Shown here: positions 18,517-28,654 of the stretch, piece after piece
Layout: the number at the start of each line of letters is the position of its first letter
Numbering within the stretch: position 1 is the stretch's first letter
From: Siphonobacter curvatus
GTDB taxonomy: Bacteria; Bacteroidota; Bacteroidia; Cytophagales; Spirosomataceae
Direction of reading: 5' to 3'
DNA: 64,000 nt
Assembly: GCF_002943425.1 (NCBI RefSeq)
Contig: NZ_PTRA01000007.1
Span: forward strand, 62,001 to 126,000
The notes under the pieces: model-generated
What the model was told of the DNA's origin: nothing
What the model saw: only the letters and a program-made list of their open reading frames with translations
Database searches by the model: none
Made by a program: the position numbers and the translations under genes

Positions 18517-19386
18517 ATGCATCAGACATTCGTTTTCAATAACGCCCTTACCGACGAGCAGCGTCGCTATTTTCAACAGTACGGAATCATTCAGTTCAAG
18601 CAGTTCATTGATCGGGCCACCGTTCAGGAATTCATTCGGGAAGTCAACCGCGTCGAGCAGCATTTGCTGAAAACCCAGACGGAAAAAGTCAATGGGATAC
18701 CCCTGAAATTCGGTGAAAACGAACGCGGCGAACGGATGATTCAACGGCTGGCCTTTACTTCCCATTACAGCCAGACCCTGGGTGATTTTCTAAAAGATCC
18801 CCGCCTGCAACTTCTGCTGGAATTACTGGGACCCTACCAGGGCCGTATCGGCGAACATGAGAAAGACGGTCTAGTCGTCAACCACTACGTCAATACACCC
18901 ACGAGCCAGTTCAAAAAACTAGGCTGGCATACCGACAGCCCACGGGATTTGTTTCTCGGAACCCGCATCCAGCCTATGCTGAATGTAGGCTTGCACCTCG
19001 ACGACTGCCCACAGTCCAACGGGGGCTTGCGGGTACTGGCCGGTACGCATGAGCAAAGCATCTGGAAGCTCCTGTTTCGCAAAAAATACTTCATCGATAA
19101 CCAACCCGATCCCAAAGAAGTCGGCTTTGACATCGAAGCCGGTGATTTAACCATCCACGACGGCCGGCTCTGGCACCGCGTTCAGCAATCGCCCTTCATC
19201 GGCGAGCGGAGTCGCCGCCGTGTGATGTACATTCCCATCATTACTGGAGCCTACAGCCCCAAACACGCCGAAAGTCCTACGCCTTTTTACCATACGCTGG
19301 GAAATCTGAAGTTCCCTAAACCTACGTTTCCGGGTGGATCCTTATGGAAGAACTGGCAACCCGGCCTCGCTCGTTTTCTGAGTTAG
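18517..19386 (+). CDS. Phytanoyl-CoA dioxygenase (PhyH) family protein
   Basis: About 290 aa from the ATG at 18517; the frame also opens at 18448, adding 23 residues of no family character. Fe(II)/2-oxoglutarate oxygenase fold: the iron triad is visible as HTD in LGWHTDSPRD and a distal His in IHDGRLWHRVQ, followed by an Arg-rich strand (RSRRRVMYIPI) that could bind 2-oxoglutarate. Substrates in this family range from fatty acyl-CoA to secondary metabolites and cannot be read from sequence. The next gene, an SDR, is 61 bases downstream on the same strand, so the two may be co-transcribed. Confidence 0.88.
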   Translation: MHQTFVFNNALTDEQRRYFQQYGIIQFKQFIDRATVQEFIREVNRVEQHLLKTQTEKVNGIPLKFGENERGERMIQRLAFTSHYSQTLGDFLKDPRLQLLLELLGPYQGRIGEHEKDGLVVNHYVNTPTSQFKKLGWHTDSPRDLFLGTRIQPMLNVGLHLDDCPQSNGGLRVLAGTHEQSIWKLLFRKKYFIDNQPDPKEVGFDIEAGDLTIHDGRLWHRVQQSPFIGERSRRRVMYIPIITGAYSPKHAESPTPFYHTLGNLKFPKPTFPGGSLWKNWQPGLARFLS

Positions 19387-19447
19387 TTTCAACCGTCCTC
19401 CCCACCGGAGGACTGCTTTCTCTTCGATATTCTTAGGCAAAGAAACT

Positions 19448-20263
19448 ATGCCCTACGCATTGATTACCGGAGCCGCTCAGGGGATTGGGCGGGCCATCGC
19501 CGAGCAGCTGGCTCAGCGTCACTATGATTTACTACTGGTAGATCAGCAGGAAGAAAAACTGTACCGAACCGCTGAGGCGTTACGAAAGACCTATGGCGTA
19601 AACATCCACGTGTTAACGCTGGATTTGGCCCTACCTGGTTTTCTGCGGGTGCTTCGTGTCTGGCAACAACAGGTAGGCTCTAACCTGGAAATCCTAGTAA
19701 ACAATGCGGGCTTTGGCCTTAACGGAAGCTTCGAAGAGTTACCCGTTCAGGAGCAACTGGATATTGTGAATGTCAACATTCGGGCGGTACTGGAAATTAC
19801 CCACGCGTTCTTACCGCTTCTGAAAAAACAACCCAAGGCGTATCTGCTGAATGTCTGCAGCACCACAGCTTACCAGACGGTCCCGTACTTAACGGTATAC
19901 GCCGCATCCAAAGCGTTCATTCTTTCGTTCACCCGGGGTTTACGTCATGAGCTTCGAGGCTCTTCGGTACAGGTTACGATGCTTAGTCCAGGCAGCACGG
20001 ATACGGGCTTTGTGGACCGGGCCCGAATGGGTGAATCGCTTAAAAAAACGGCAACAAAGGTCCATATGACGCCTCAGGCAGTGGCGGAGCTTGCGGTTCG
20101 GGCATTGTTCGCCGGAAAGGCCGAAGTGATTCCAGGTTTTGTTAACCGGGTGGGTGCCTGGTTACCAAAGGTGGTACCGATGCGGTGGATTGAACGGGTG
20201 ATTGGCGGTATCTATCAACCGAAGCGTACGGTATCGGAAAAGGTACGTACATTCCAGCCTTAG
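19448..20263 (+). CDS. Short-chain dehydrogenase/reductase (SDR)
   Basis: 271 aa Rossmann enzyme. Cofactor motif TGAAQGIGRAIA at the N-terminus, NNAGFG, and the active-site Ser (NVCSTTAYQ) with YAASK. The classical SDR catalytic set is complete. The C-terminal part (AELAVRALFAGKAEVIPGFVNR) resembles the DltE/YqjQ-like group of membrane-associated SDRs. It follows the PhyH gene; oxidation then reduction of one substrate is possible but unproven. Confidence 0.92.
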   Translation: MPYALITGAAQGIGRAIAEQLAQRHYDLLLVDQQEEKLYRTAEALRKTYGVNIHVLTLDLALPGFLRVLRVWQQQVGSNLEILVNNAGFGLNGSFEELPVQEQLDIVNVNIRAVLEITHAFLPLLKKQPKAYLLNVCSTTAYQTVPYLTVYAASKAFILSFTRGLRHELRGSSVQVTMLSPGSTDTGFVDRARMGESLKKTATKVHMTPQAVAELAVRALFAGKAEVIPGFVNRVGAWLPKVVPMRWIERVIGGIYQPKRTVSEKVRTFQP

Positions 20264-20297
20264 GGCGTAGCGTACGCAGGGATCCCCTGTACTGCCT

Positions 20298-20347
20298 ATA
20301 GAAATCGAGCCTACAATCCCCTTAGGAACCGTAGGCTCGATTTCTAT
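20298..20347. terminator. Bidirectional terminator between SDR and ThuA-fusion genes
   Basis: Perfect 17-bp inverted repeat, 20298-20314 with 20331-20347, loop of 16, between two convergent stop codons. T-rich sequence on the plus side (TTTCTATTTATC) and A/T-rich on the other support use in both directions. Confidence 0.8.
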
Positions 20348-20380
20348 TTATCACCAGGTTGTCAGCCCCTGGCTACCCAA

Positions 20381-23300
20381 TTATTTCCCAAACTCCACCC
20401 AGTCCAGCGAGAACAGATTGTCGTTCGGTTTGTCTTTCTTCACAAATACAAAGTACAGATCGTGTTTACCGCCCGGATTCAGAATGGGGCTTACGACTTC
20501 CTGGAAGGTATTCCAGTTCCCCGTAGCCTTGTAATTGAGCGTGCTGATCACCTGTCCTTTAGGCGAATCCACGTGTACTTCAATCATGGCATCTTTATCC
20601 TTGGATGCGTAGCGGTAGGTCAGTTGCTTGATTCCCGTCAGATCGATATTCTTCAGTACGAAATACGAGCGGTTATGAATCGAACCCAGTCGCTTACCCT
20701 GACGGTTGATGTTGCTGACCATATCCACGCCAGTCGCATCTATCCGGTTCGGCCGTAGTACCAGCGTTTCACTCGACGTCAGCGGCTTGATGGTGCCTCC
20801 TTTGTCGGTATACGAAGCCGTCAGAATATAGCGACCTTCCTGGGGCTTGCCTACGTGTTCTTTCAACGTTGCGGTACCCTTTTCCGGTAAACGCACGTCA
20901 GGTTGCTGATTTGACAGCGACAGTACGTACTTCACAATTTCCGTAGCTTCTTCGCGGGCCAGCTGCGGATGGGCGTTCATGGCATGCTCGCCCCATACGC
21001 CACCGCCACCCGTGATGACTTTGTTTGCCAGTCGGGTCAGGGCACCTTTATCACCCCGGTACCGCTTGGAAACTTCCATAAAGGCTGGACCTACTGACTT
21101 CTTGTTAATCTGGTGACAAGCTTTACAGTCGCTACCTTCCATGAGTGATTTACCCAGGTTAAACGTACCCGTAATCTGCTGGTGTCCCATCTGCGATTCG
21201 TTACCGCCCGCTACTTTCGGGATGTAGTTGAGTGATACTTTCACCTTCTTCTTGTCAATAACCTTGTCTTCGTTGTCCTTTACGTTCACCTCATACTTAA
21301 GGGGCGTTTGCGTGGGGAAGAAGAAGCTGCTGTTTCCACCCGGCGTCGCAATGGCTACCTGCGGCAACGTATTGCCAACCTTCACTTCCAGCGTATCGTA
21401 GCTGCTAAGACCCGTCGGATCGGTTACTTTCAGAACGGTCTGATAAATCCCGTCTTTTTCAAAAATATGCGTTGGGTTGGCTTCCCGAGAAGCTACCGAT
21501 TTGCCTTCAAACTGCCATTCGTAGCTAAGCTTGTCTTCTTCGTCGAAGTCGTAGCTTTTCGCACTGCTGAAAGCGACTTTTAACGGAGCCAGTCCAATCG
21601 TATCCTTCGCCGTAATCTTAGCAACCGGAGCCCGGTTACCGGCGTTGTACTCGATTTTCACCAGACGGGCATCTTCGTTATCGATTCCGTATACGGAACC
21701 GTATTCCAGCATATAGATCGCTCCTTCGGGACCTATTTCCATATCTACCGGACGGCGGAAATCTCCTCGCGTCGGCATGAATGCTTCCAAACGTTTGTAG
21801 TTATAATTCTCGTCCAGACGAACGGCAAATACCCAGTTCCGCATCCAGTCGTAGAAGAAGATCGCCTTGTCGTAATACGCGGGTAATTTCACATCCGAAG
21901 CCAGATTGGGATCGAAATGGTAAACCGGTCCACCCATTGCACAACGTCCACTTTCACCGAGTTCAGGAAACTCAGATGAACGGTTGTACGGGTACCAGAT
22001 CATGGCTTTCTGAGCCGGAGGTAAGGTTTTCGCTCCCGTATTGTACGGCGAATGGTTGGTAGGTCCGTTGACGTCGAATTCCTTGCCAACGGCTTTCGTT
22101 TCGAAGTTGTACTCCTTGTAGGGTTTGTTATCGCCTACGAAATACGGCCAGCCGAAGTTACCGGGTTTCTTGGCCTGATTGAACTCATCGTAACCGCGAG
22201 GGCCTTGCGGGCCATCCACGCCGGAATCGGGCCCAATTTCGCCCCAGTATACGTAACCCGTCAGCGGATCAACGGAAATCCGGTACGGGTTGCGGCAACC
22301 CATCACGTAAATTTCCGGACGCGTACCGGGCGTTCCTTTGGCAAACAGGTTGCCCTCGGGAATTGTGTACGAACCATCGGCCTCTACGTGAATGCGAAGG
22401 ATTTTACCACGTAAGTCGTTCGGGTTACCGGCCGATCGTTCAGCGTCGAAGGTCAGTCGATTAGGCCGCTGATCAATCGGAGCAAAACCGCTGGACTCAA
22501 AAGGTACGGTATTGTCACCCGTGGAAATGAATAGATTGCCTTTGGCATCCCAGGCCATCGAACCACCCGTGTGAGCACTTACTTCCAAATCAATCGGGAA
22601 TTCGATAATGGGTTTCTCGGAAGCTACGTCCAGTACGCCATCATCCCCCATCACAAAGCGGGCAATGCGTTGCTTGGTTTGTTCACCATCCTGAATCGTA
22701 TAGAAGAAATACAGGTAGTGGTTTTGCTTGAAGTTAGGATCAATCGTCATCCCCAGCAGGCCGTTCAGATACTTTTCCACCGCCTTGACCGGGAAGTCAT
22801 AGACCAGACGAGTTTGCTGCGTTTTTGGATCGTATTGGTAAAACTTACCCGTCCGTTCCACAAAAAATACGCGTCCATCGGGAGCTACCGCCAGCTCCAT
22901 CGGCTCGTTCAAATCGTTGGAAAGCACTGTTTTAACGAAGCGATTTTCCTCGGGTGTTTTGACGGAATACGCTTTGGCGAAGTCCAGTTTTCCGTCGCCT
23001 ATAGCGTACTGAATGCCGCCGAGCAAATGTTTCAAAAACAGCGGTTCGCTGAAGCTTTCGTTGGTATGACCACCCGCCGTATAAAATGCCCGTCCACCGT
23101 CGTAATCGTGGTACCAGGCAAAGGGGTGATTGCTGCCATTCGTGCCGCCTTCGTAGCTATCCTCATCCAGATTCATGAGAACCTTCACGTCTGGATTGAT
23201 ATTCTTGAAGTTGTATAATTCATCGTAACGCTCCCAGCGATCGGGCAGGAAACTCGTCGAAGGGTGCTTTTTGTCCAGTACATCAATGCCCGCATTCTGC

Positions 23301-23797
23301 TGACGAGGGTGACTGGCAAAGTACGCTCCGGCCAGTTTGTTGTACCAGGGCCAGTTGTATTCGGTATCCGTCGCGGCGTGAATTCCCACGTAACCACCGC
23401 CCGCCTGAATGTATCGTTCAAAAGCGACCTGCTGATTGGGGTCAAGCACGTTACCCGTGGTGCTCAGGAAGATGACGGCCTGATACTTTTTCAGATTGTC
23501 TTCCGTAAACAGAGTGGCACTCTTCGTCGTATCGACTTCGAAGCCATTCTCCTGCCCTAACTTTTGCAGGGCTGCAATACCGCTTGGAATGGAGGTGTGA
23601 TAGAAAGCCGCCGTTTTGGAGAAAACCAAAATGCGAGGTTTAGGCTTTTCGACACCGACCGGTGCAGAGGCAGAGGTAGTAGCGGGAGCCGCGGCCTGGG
23701 TGGTCTGGGCTGGTTTCTGACTGGTTTTACAACCATAAAAACCTCCGGCTGTCAACAATAAGCCTAGGGCTAGGGGTTGAAGCGATGAATAACGCAT
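20381..23797 (-). CDS. Multidomain lipoprotein: ThuA, PQQ-type sugar dehydrogenase, PKD, cytochrome c, CBM
   Basis: 1138 aa. Lipoprotein signal (LLLTAGGFYGCKTS). Domains in order: ThuA-like (about 50-275, RILVFSKTAAFYHTSIPSGI, HAATDTEYNWPWY); glucose/sorbosone dehydrogenase beta-propeller (about 285-715, including GNLFISTGDNT and YVMGCRNPYRI); PKD (about 718-805); class I cytochrome c with CKACH at 891-895 and a distal Met region; and a C-terminal CBM6-like beta-sandwich (to VEFGK). It is probably a periplasmic or surface sugar dehydrogenase that passes electrons to its own heme. This domain string is recurrent in Cytophagales. It lies 96 bp after the haloperoxidase-like gene and may be the last gene of that operon. 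Confidence 0.92.
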   Translation of the reverse strand: MRYSSLQPLALGLLLTAGGFYGCKTSQKPAQTTQAAAPATTSASAPVGVEKPKPRILVFSKTAAFYHTSIPSGIAALQKLGQENGFEVDTTKSATLFTEDNLKKYQAVIFLSTTGNVLDPNQQVAFERYIQAGGGYVGIHAATDTEYNWPWYNKLAGAYFASHPRQQNAGIDVLDKKHPSTSFLPDRWERYDELYNFKNINPDVKVLMNLDEDSYEGGTNGSNHPFAWYHDYDGGRAFYTAGGHTNESFSEPLFLKHLLGGIQYAIGDGKLDFAKAYSVKTPEENRFVKTVLSNDLNEPMELAVAPDGRVFFVERTGKFYQYDPKTQQTRLVYDFPVKAVEKYLNGLLGMTIDPNFKQNHYLYFFYTIQDGEQTKQRIARFVMGDDGVLDVASEKPIIEFPIDLEVSAHTGGSMAWDAKGNLFISTGDNTVPFESSGFAPIDQRPNRLTFDAERSAGNPNDLRGKILRIHVEADGSYTIPEGNLFAKGTPGTRPEIYVMGCRNPYRISVDPLTGYVYWGEIGPDSGVDGPQGPRGYDEFNQAKKPGNFGWPYFVGDNKPYKEYNFETKAVGKEFDVNGPTNHSPYNTGAKTLPPAQKAMIWYPYNRSSEFPELGESGRCAMGGPVYHFDPNLASDVKLPAYYDKAIFFYDWMRNWVFAVRLDENYNYKRLEAFMPTRGDFRRPVDMEIGPEGAIYMLEYGSVYGIDNEDARLVKIEYNAGNRAPVAKITAKDTIGLAPLKVAFSSAKSYDFDEEDKLSYEWQFEGKSVASREANPTHIFEKDGIYQTVLKVTDPTGLSSYDTLEVKVGNTLPQVAIATPGGNSSFFFPTQTPLKYEVNVKDNEDKVIDKKKVKVSLNYIPKVAGGNESQMGHQQITGTFNLGKSLMEGSDCKACHQINKKSVGPAFMEVSKRYRGDKGALTRLANKVITGGGGVWGEHAMNAHPQLAREEATEIVKYVLSLSNQQPDVRLPEKGTATLKEHVGKPQEGRYILTASYTDKGGTIKPLTSSETLVLRPNRIDATGVDMVSNINRQGKRLGSIHNRSYFVLKNIDLTGIKQLTYRYASKDKDAMIEVHVDSPKGQVISTLNYKATGNWNTFQEVVSPILNPGGKHDLYFVFVKKDKPNDNLFSLDWVEFGK

Positions 23798-23893
23798 GAG
23801 ATGGAGTGAGAAAAAAGTAATGACGGACGATGCCGGATGATAGGTGTATTGGTTTCGTATAACGGACTAACTTACGCAATTCGGGTTAAATGG

Positions 23894-25210
23894 CTAGTTA
23901 CTTGCGACTAGTCCGCGTTTTCCTTCGACTCTTTGAATAACCCAGGTGCCTACTTTCAATCCCTGCTGCCGACCTTCCGTAATGGCATCCATGAAATGAA
24001 TGCCCCCGTACAGACGGGACATGCCCGCTTCATCAGCAGCTTGCTGAAAGGATTGATACGGGCGGGCCTTCAAACCAAAGGGTTCTTCCACGGTATCGGT
24101 GTAGGCAAAGTGATCACCGAAATAATGGGTTAGAACCACGGCCGCCGCCGAAGAAATCGTGGAGTGACCACTCAGGTATTCGGGAAAAGGGGGCGTTTGC
24201 AGGAAGGGTCGCCAGTGCGGGTCTATAAGCTTGCGAATGGCCGTTTCGGGTCGAATCCGGTTGCTGCGGTACTTTTCATCCCAGCAACAGATGAATCCGT
24301 CCGTTAGCGTAATCGCCACGACGGTATGAATCTTCAACGCCTGAGCAAAACTCACCTTGGCCTTCTGACAGGCAATACCCGTAATACCTAGCCAGTGAGC
24401 CCCCGGCGATATTTTCTTCATACCCACCATCAAATGGCCGTTGTCTTCCAAAGCAAAGGGATTACAATCCCAGAAAGCCGCGATTTGTTTGTGTTCGTCG
24501 GGTAGCTTATCCGCATAATTGATCTGCATCATCCGATAAAACGCCGACTTCGGATCGGCCGAATACGGTGTCGGCGGAGCAGGCTTGAACTGCGAACAGG
24601 TATCCAGCGTAAACGAACGGACGGTTGCAAAGTACGGCTCAACCGGAGCAAAATAACCCGGCGGCGTGGGATACCAAAAACCGTCGCCCGTGCGGGTCTG
24701 ATACCGAGGATAATTGCTGATCCGGTTGTAGCGATCGGCTTTGGCGTAGGCCAGGATTTGTTTGCTAATCGCTTGAGCGTAGGCTTTCGACCCGTTTAGC
24801 ACTTCGTCCGAGTAACCAGCCGTCCGGCAGGAATCCAGAAAATGGGTTTCATATTGGGCCAGTCGTTTCCCCGAAGGCTGCATTTTCTGAGCCGTCTCCA
24901 TCATGGCCAGCAAGGCCGTCAGAGATACGGAATGTTCGGGGATCTCGCTGGGTTTCTGAATAACGGGGAAACCGTTCAAAACGCCGTGCATACTACGCAT
25001 CGACGAATCGTGCTGAGCCAGTACTTCGTATCCCGACAGGCAGGCATACGAGAAAAAACGAGCCGCCAGCGGCGGATTCGTCACGTCGTGGATCATGGTC
25101 TCCGTCATTTCCTCGATGACGTGGGTAATCTGGGCAGGGGCTAGTTCCGCTTCCTTTTTTTTCGTACAGGACCAGCCCACCAAGAAGCAAAGTATAAACC
25201 AGTATTTCAT
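23894..25210 (-). CDS. Vanadium-dependent haloperoxidase/PAP2-family lipoprotein
   Basis: 438 aa. Lipoprotein signal MKYWFILCFLVGWSCTKK. The C-terminal half carries the acid phosphatase/vanadate-binding motif set: RPETAIRKL, PEYLSGHSTISSAAA and GGIHFMDAITEGRQQG with the catalytic His. These motifs fit either a haloperoxidase or a phosphatase; activity is not decided by sequence. Its ATG overlaps the stop of the preceding CRTAC1-type gene by four bases, so translation is probably coupled. This pair recurs in Sus-type loci of Bacteroidota. Confidence 0.88.
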   Translation of the reverse strand: MKYWFILCFLVGWSCTKKKEAELAPAQITHVIEEMTETMIHDVTNPPLAARFFSYACLSGYEVLAQHDSSMRSMHGVLNGFPVIQKPSEIPEHSVSLTALLAMMETAQKMQPSGKRLAQYETHFLDSCRTAGYSDEVLNGSKAYAQAISKQILAYAKADRYNRISNYPRYQTRTGDGFWYPTPPGYFAPVEPYFATVRSFTLDTCSQFKPAPPTPYSADPKSAFYRMMQINYADKLPDEHKQIAAFWDCNPFALEDNGHLMVGMKKISPGAHWLGITGIACQKAKVSFAQALKIHTVVAITLTDGFICCWDEKYRSNRIRPETAIRKLIDPHWRPFLQTPPFPEYLSGHSTISSAAAVVLTHYFGDHFAYTDTVEEPFGLKARPYQSFQQAADEAGMSRLYGGIHFMDAITEGRQQGLKVGTWVIQRVEGKRGLVASN

Positions 25211-28200
25211 CGCCGTTGGTACGCTTGTAAGCCTTTTTGATTGATTCCAATGAGTAATTCGTTACCCCAGGGTAGCACACTTCGTACATCACCCCGTAAG
25301 GCAAAGCCGGATTGTTGCTGCGGAATGTACTGGAATTGTCCCCTTCCGTTGCCTTTCAGCAGGACGCCGTAATTGGCATCGCAGTTTCCAAAACGCAGCC
25401 GGGCTTTATTCACATTTCCGCAGAGCAGCAAATCCTTTTTGCCATCCTGATCAAAGTCCAAACTAGTAATCGTGAATACGGGAGCCATTTGAGCCTGAAT
25501 GGGCAAGGCTTGTTGCTGGAAATTGCCTGTAGCGGTTCGGACGAACAGGGTGGTTTGCAGCGTATTAACCGATAGTTTCGTACTACCTTCTAATTCTTCC
25601 GGTGTGAAAATATCCGTAAGCGTAGTTTCGGCGTAGCTTTTATAGTCCGGGAAACGCGTCCGCATCATACTGATCTGGTCGAGCAATTCATCGCGGGTTA
25701 CGTAGGGATAACTTTTCCCCTGGATGTAAAAACTGAGAATGGGATCGATGGAACCATTGTCGTCAAAATCCTTGTAGACCAATTCAGCGGGTTCGCGATC
25801 GGAAACTTTGCATTGCGTATTGAGTCCCTGATTCCCAACGAGTAGATCCATTCGGCCATCACCGTTGAGATCTTCTACCAGTAGTTTATTCCACCAACCC
25901 CGGTAGGCTTTCGGGAAATAAGTACTCGTCTGATCCGTCCAGGTACTGCCACCGCTTACGAAGGCCGTAACAGGCATCCACTCGCCTACTACTACTAAAT
26001 CGGGTTTCTGGTCCTGATTTAAATCCAGCCAGGCGGCATCACTGACCATACCCATACGAGCCAGTGCCGGGGCCAACTTCGCGGTCTGATCACTGAAGTG
26101 CCCTTTGCCATCGTTGATGAGCAGGAAACTCGGCGGCGTTTCGGGGTATCGGCCCGGAATCACCCGACCACCTACGAATAAATCCAAAGCTCCATCGCCG
26201 TTGAGATCGGCCGCCCGTACGCAACTTTTGCTACCCGCAAGGGTCGGTAAAGCTCCCGTCGCTTTCGTAAAATTTCCCTTACCGTCGTTTAGATACAGTC
26301 GATCCTGTAAACGGGGATCTTCCGGCATCAGGTCACCGTATCCACCGCTCGCCAGGTATAAATCGGGAAAGCCGTCGCGGTTGGCATCGAAAAACAAGGC
26401 ATCCGCGTCTTCACCCACGGTATCGAAGCTTTGTTTCTTACTGAGTTTCCCGTTCGCCTGTTGCAGAAATAGTACGCCCCCCTGCCCATTACCCCCACCC
26501 ACCAACAGGTCTTCCTTGCCGTCTCCATTGACGTCAGCTTTTGCCAAACAAGGCCCCGAAAAAGACAGCGGATTAACCAATAAAGGCTGTCGTTTGAAAT
26601 CATTGAGTGACGTAGATGCCGATTGAAACGCTACGGGTGCAGGTACGGCTTGGTACCAACCGGGAACTGTAGTACGGGTTTTAGCCGACGAAGCATCCGT
26701 CTGTTTGAGTGTCAGTAGCTGGTCGGCTTTCAGAGCCGTTTTGGTTTCCTGCGACCCATCGGGCCAGGTAATCGTCAGCGAATCAATTTGAGTAACGGCC
26801 TGCAAGCCAAAATGCAACACGGGTGATACGCTCGACTGATACCCCCGCGTGGGCATCTGCTCCAGAAACTGCCGTTGCCCTTTCGCCGAAATGAGGACTT
26901 TAGCCCCAATTCCTTGCGTATTGCCCGGTTTGCCCTCAAGTTTTACTCTTAAAAAATGGTGCTTCCGATCCGACTGGTTTTCATATAGACTCGCCGGATG
27001 ATTGATATTATTAATAATCAAATCCAGATCGCCATCGTTATCTAAATCCGAAAAAGCGGCTCCGTTACTGTTCAGCGGCTGATTCACCCCCCAGGCCGCA
27101 CTGACATTTGAAAACGTCAGGTTACCGTTATTCTTAAAGAGATAGTTACTTACGTTGGAAGCCGGAATTTGTTGGACCAGATTCAGTACGTCCTGGCGGT
27201 GAATGTTGCCCTGACGATTCTTCATGAAATCGCCCATGTATTTCAAAAAATCCATGTTGGTATAATCCCGTAGATACCCATTGGAAACAAAGAGATCTTT
27301 CCAACCATCGTTATCGTAATCAGCAAAGAGGGAAGCCCAGCTCCAGTCGGTATTCGACAGCCCCGAAAGCTGACCGATTTCGCTAAAGGTGCCGTTGCCA
27401 TTATTAAGCTGAAGCATGTTCCGCATGTACTGATAGTAAAACCCGGAACGTAGATTTAAATCAAATTTTTCGTAGTTATCCGAAGCCATCAACAGTTTCT
27501 GCCGTTTGTTGTCTTCGGGTAGCATATCCAGGGTATAAATGTCGGGCAACGCGTCATTATTGATATCCGCAATATCATTACCCATTGAAAACTGAGAGGT
27601 ATGCCCCAGGTAGTTCTGAATTTGATTACGAAAGGTCCCGTTCTGATTATTGATATATAAAAAGTCCGGCACGGCGTAATCATTTCCAATGTAAATATCC
27701 GGCCAGCCGTCGCCATTCATATCTGAGATACTAATTCCTAAACCGTATGATAAGGATACACTTTGAATGCCTGCCTTTGTCGTAACGTCTTTAAAGTGAT
27801 TGCCCGTATTTTCGAATAGTCTTGAGCCCACGTTGGGGTCTTCCTTTTTGAGGACCTCTTTCGTGGCTACTTCATCCAATACCGGTAAAGACTTCGGGTT
27901 GTGATTGAGTAAAAACAGGTCGAGATCGCCGTCTTTATCGTAATCAAAAAAAGATCCCTGGGTACTAAAGGCGGGTAGATCAAGTCCATATTCCCGAGCC
28001 GATTCTTTAAACTGGGGGCTTCCGTTGGCATCAACGCCCTGATTGATAAACAGCTGATTGGTCCGATTCTCGGGGGATACGCTCCCCGAATAGCAAACGT
28101 AAATATCCAGCTTCCCGTCTCCGTTCACGTCAGCCATCGTCACCCCTGTTTTCCAAGGGCCTGGTCGGCCCGCTGCTCCACTGACCTCCGTAATGTCTTT

Positions 28201-28509
28201 AAACTGTAGGTTCCCCTGATTCAGGTACAGTTTGTTGGGCGTCATATTAGCCGTGAAGTAAAGATCTTCCAGGCCATCGTTATTCAAATCTCCAACGGCA
28301 ACGCCCCCGCCGTTGTAGAAGTATTCATACATTAAAATATTAGTATTGAGGCCTTCGGTTAAGGTATTCCTAAAGTCAACGTGGGTTTGATCTGTTGATA
28401 AGGCTTTAAATAAGGTAGGTCCTGGATCGGCCTGCGTTACTTCCTTCTCGCTTTTCTGCTGACAAGCCAGCAAAAAGACCAAAAGGCTAAGCGGTATAAT
28501 TCGATTCAT
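25207..28509 (-). CDS. CRTAC1-like surface lipoprotein with VCBS/FG-GAP repeats and ASPIC/UnbV domain
   Basis: 1100 aa. Lipoprotein signal (LSLLVFLLACQQKSE). Many Ca2+-binding FG-GAP/VCBS repeats: DLNNDGLEDLYFTA, DVNGDGKLDIYVC, DYDKDGDLDLFLL, DMNGDGWPDIYIG and others through the C-terminus. An ASPIC/UnbV segment lies near residues 520-600 (HHFLRVKLEGKPGNTQGIGAKV, ITWPDGSQET). Probably a beta-propeller binding protein on the cell surface. It is third after SusC and SusD, and overlaps the next gene by four bases. A stem-loop separates it from susD. Confidence 0.92.
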   Translation of the reverse strand: MNRIIPLSLLVFLLACQQKSEKEVTQADPGPTLFKALSTDQTHVDFRNTLTEGLNTNILMYEYFYNGGGVAVGDLNNDGLEDLYFTANMTPNKLYLNQGNLQFKDITEVSGAAGRPGPWKTGVTMADVNGDGKLDIYVCYSGSVSPENRTNQLFINQGVDANGSPQFKESAREYGLDLPAFSTQGSFFDYDKDGDLDLFLLNHNPKSLPVLDEVATKEVLKKEDPNVGSRLFENTGNHFKDVTTKAGIQSVSLSYGLGISISDMNGDGWPDIYIGNDYAVPDFLYINNQNGTFRNQIQNYLGHTSQFSMGNDIADINNDALPDIYTLDMLPEDNKRQKLLMASDNYEKFDLNLRSGFYYQYMRNMLQLNNGNGTFSEIGQLSGLSNTDWSWASLFADYDNDGWKDLFVSNGYLRDYTNMDFLKYMGDFMKNRQGNIHRQDVLNLVQQIPASNVSNYLFKNNGNLTFSNVSAAWGVNQPLNSNGAAFSDLDNDGDLDLIINNINHPASLYENQSDRKHHFLRVKLEGKPGNTQGIGAKVLISAKGQRQFLEQMPTRGYQSSVSPVLHFGLQAVTQIDSLTITWPDGSQETKTALKADQLLTLKQTDASSAKTRTTVPGWYQAVPAPVAFQSASTSLNDFKRQPLLVNPLSFSGPCLAKADVNGDGKEDLLVGGGNGQGGVLFLQQANGKLSKKQSFDTVGEDADALFFDANRDGFPDLYLASGGYGDLMPEDPRLQDRLYLNDGKGNFTKATGALPTLAGSKSCVRAADLNGDGALDLFVGGRVIPGRYPETPPSFLLINDGKGHFSDQTAKLAPALARMGMVSDAAWLDLNQDQKPDLVVVGEWMPVTAFVSGGSTWTDQTSTYFPKAYRGWWNKLLVEDLNGDGRMDLLVGNQGLNTQCKVSDREPAELVYKDFDDNGSIDPILSFYIQGKSYPYVTRDELLDQISMMRTRFPDYKSYAETTLTDIFTPEELEGSTKLSVNTLQTTLFVRTATGNFQQQALPIQAQMAPVFTITSLDFDQDGKKDLLLCGNVNKARLRFGNCDANYGVLLKGNGRGQFQYIPQQQSGFALRGDVRSVLPWGNELLIGINQKGLQAYQRR

Positions 28510-28589
28510 GAGGGGATATACAGTTAAGGGGCAATCGTCAATGGGTAGCAGTGGGCCGCTTTTTCAGGTGATACAAGGCCTATTTTATG

Positions 28590-28625
28590 AAAATAATCTA
28601 CGCCTGTAGAGACGTAGATTATTTT
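28590..28625 (-). terminator. Stem-loop downstream of susD
   Basis: A perfect 13-bp inverted repeat (28590-28602 with 28613-28625, loop of 10) directly after the susD stop. On the minus strand it is followed by a moderately T-rich stretch. It could partially end transcription between susD and the CRTAC1 gene or protect the susCD mRNA 3' end. Confidence 0.6.
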
Positions 28626-28654
28626 CGAAACATTACCTGATCTTTAGTAACCTA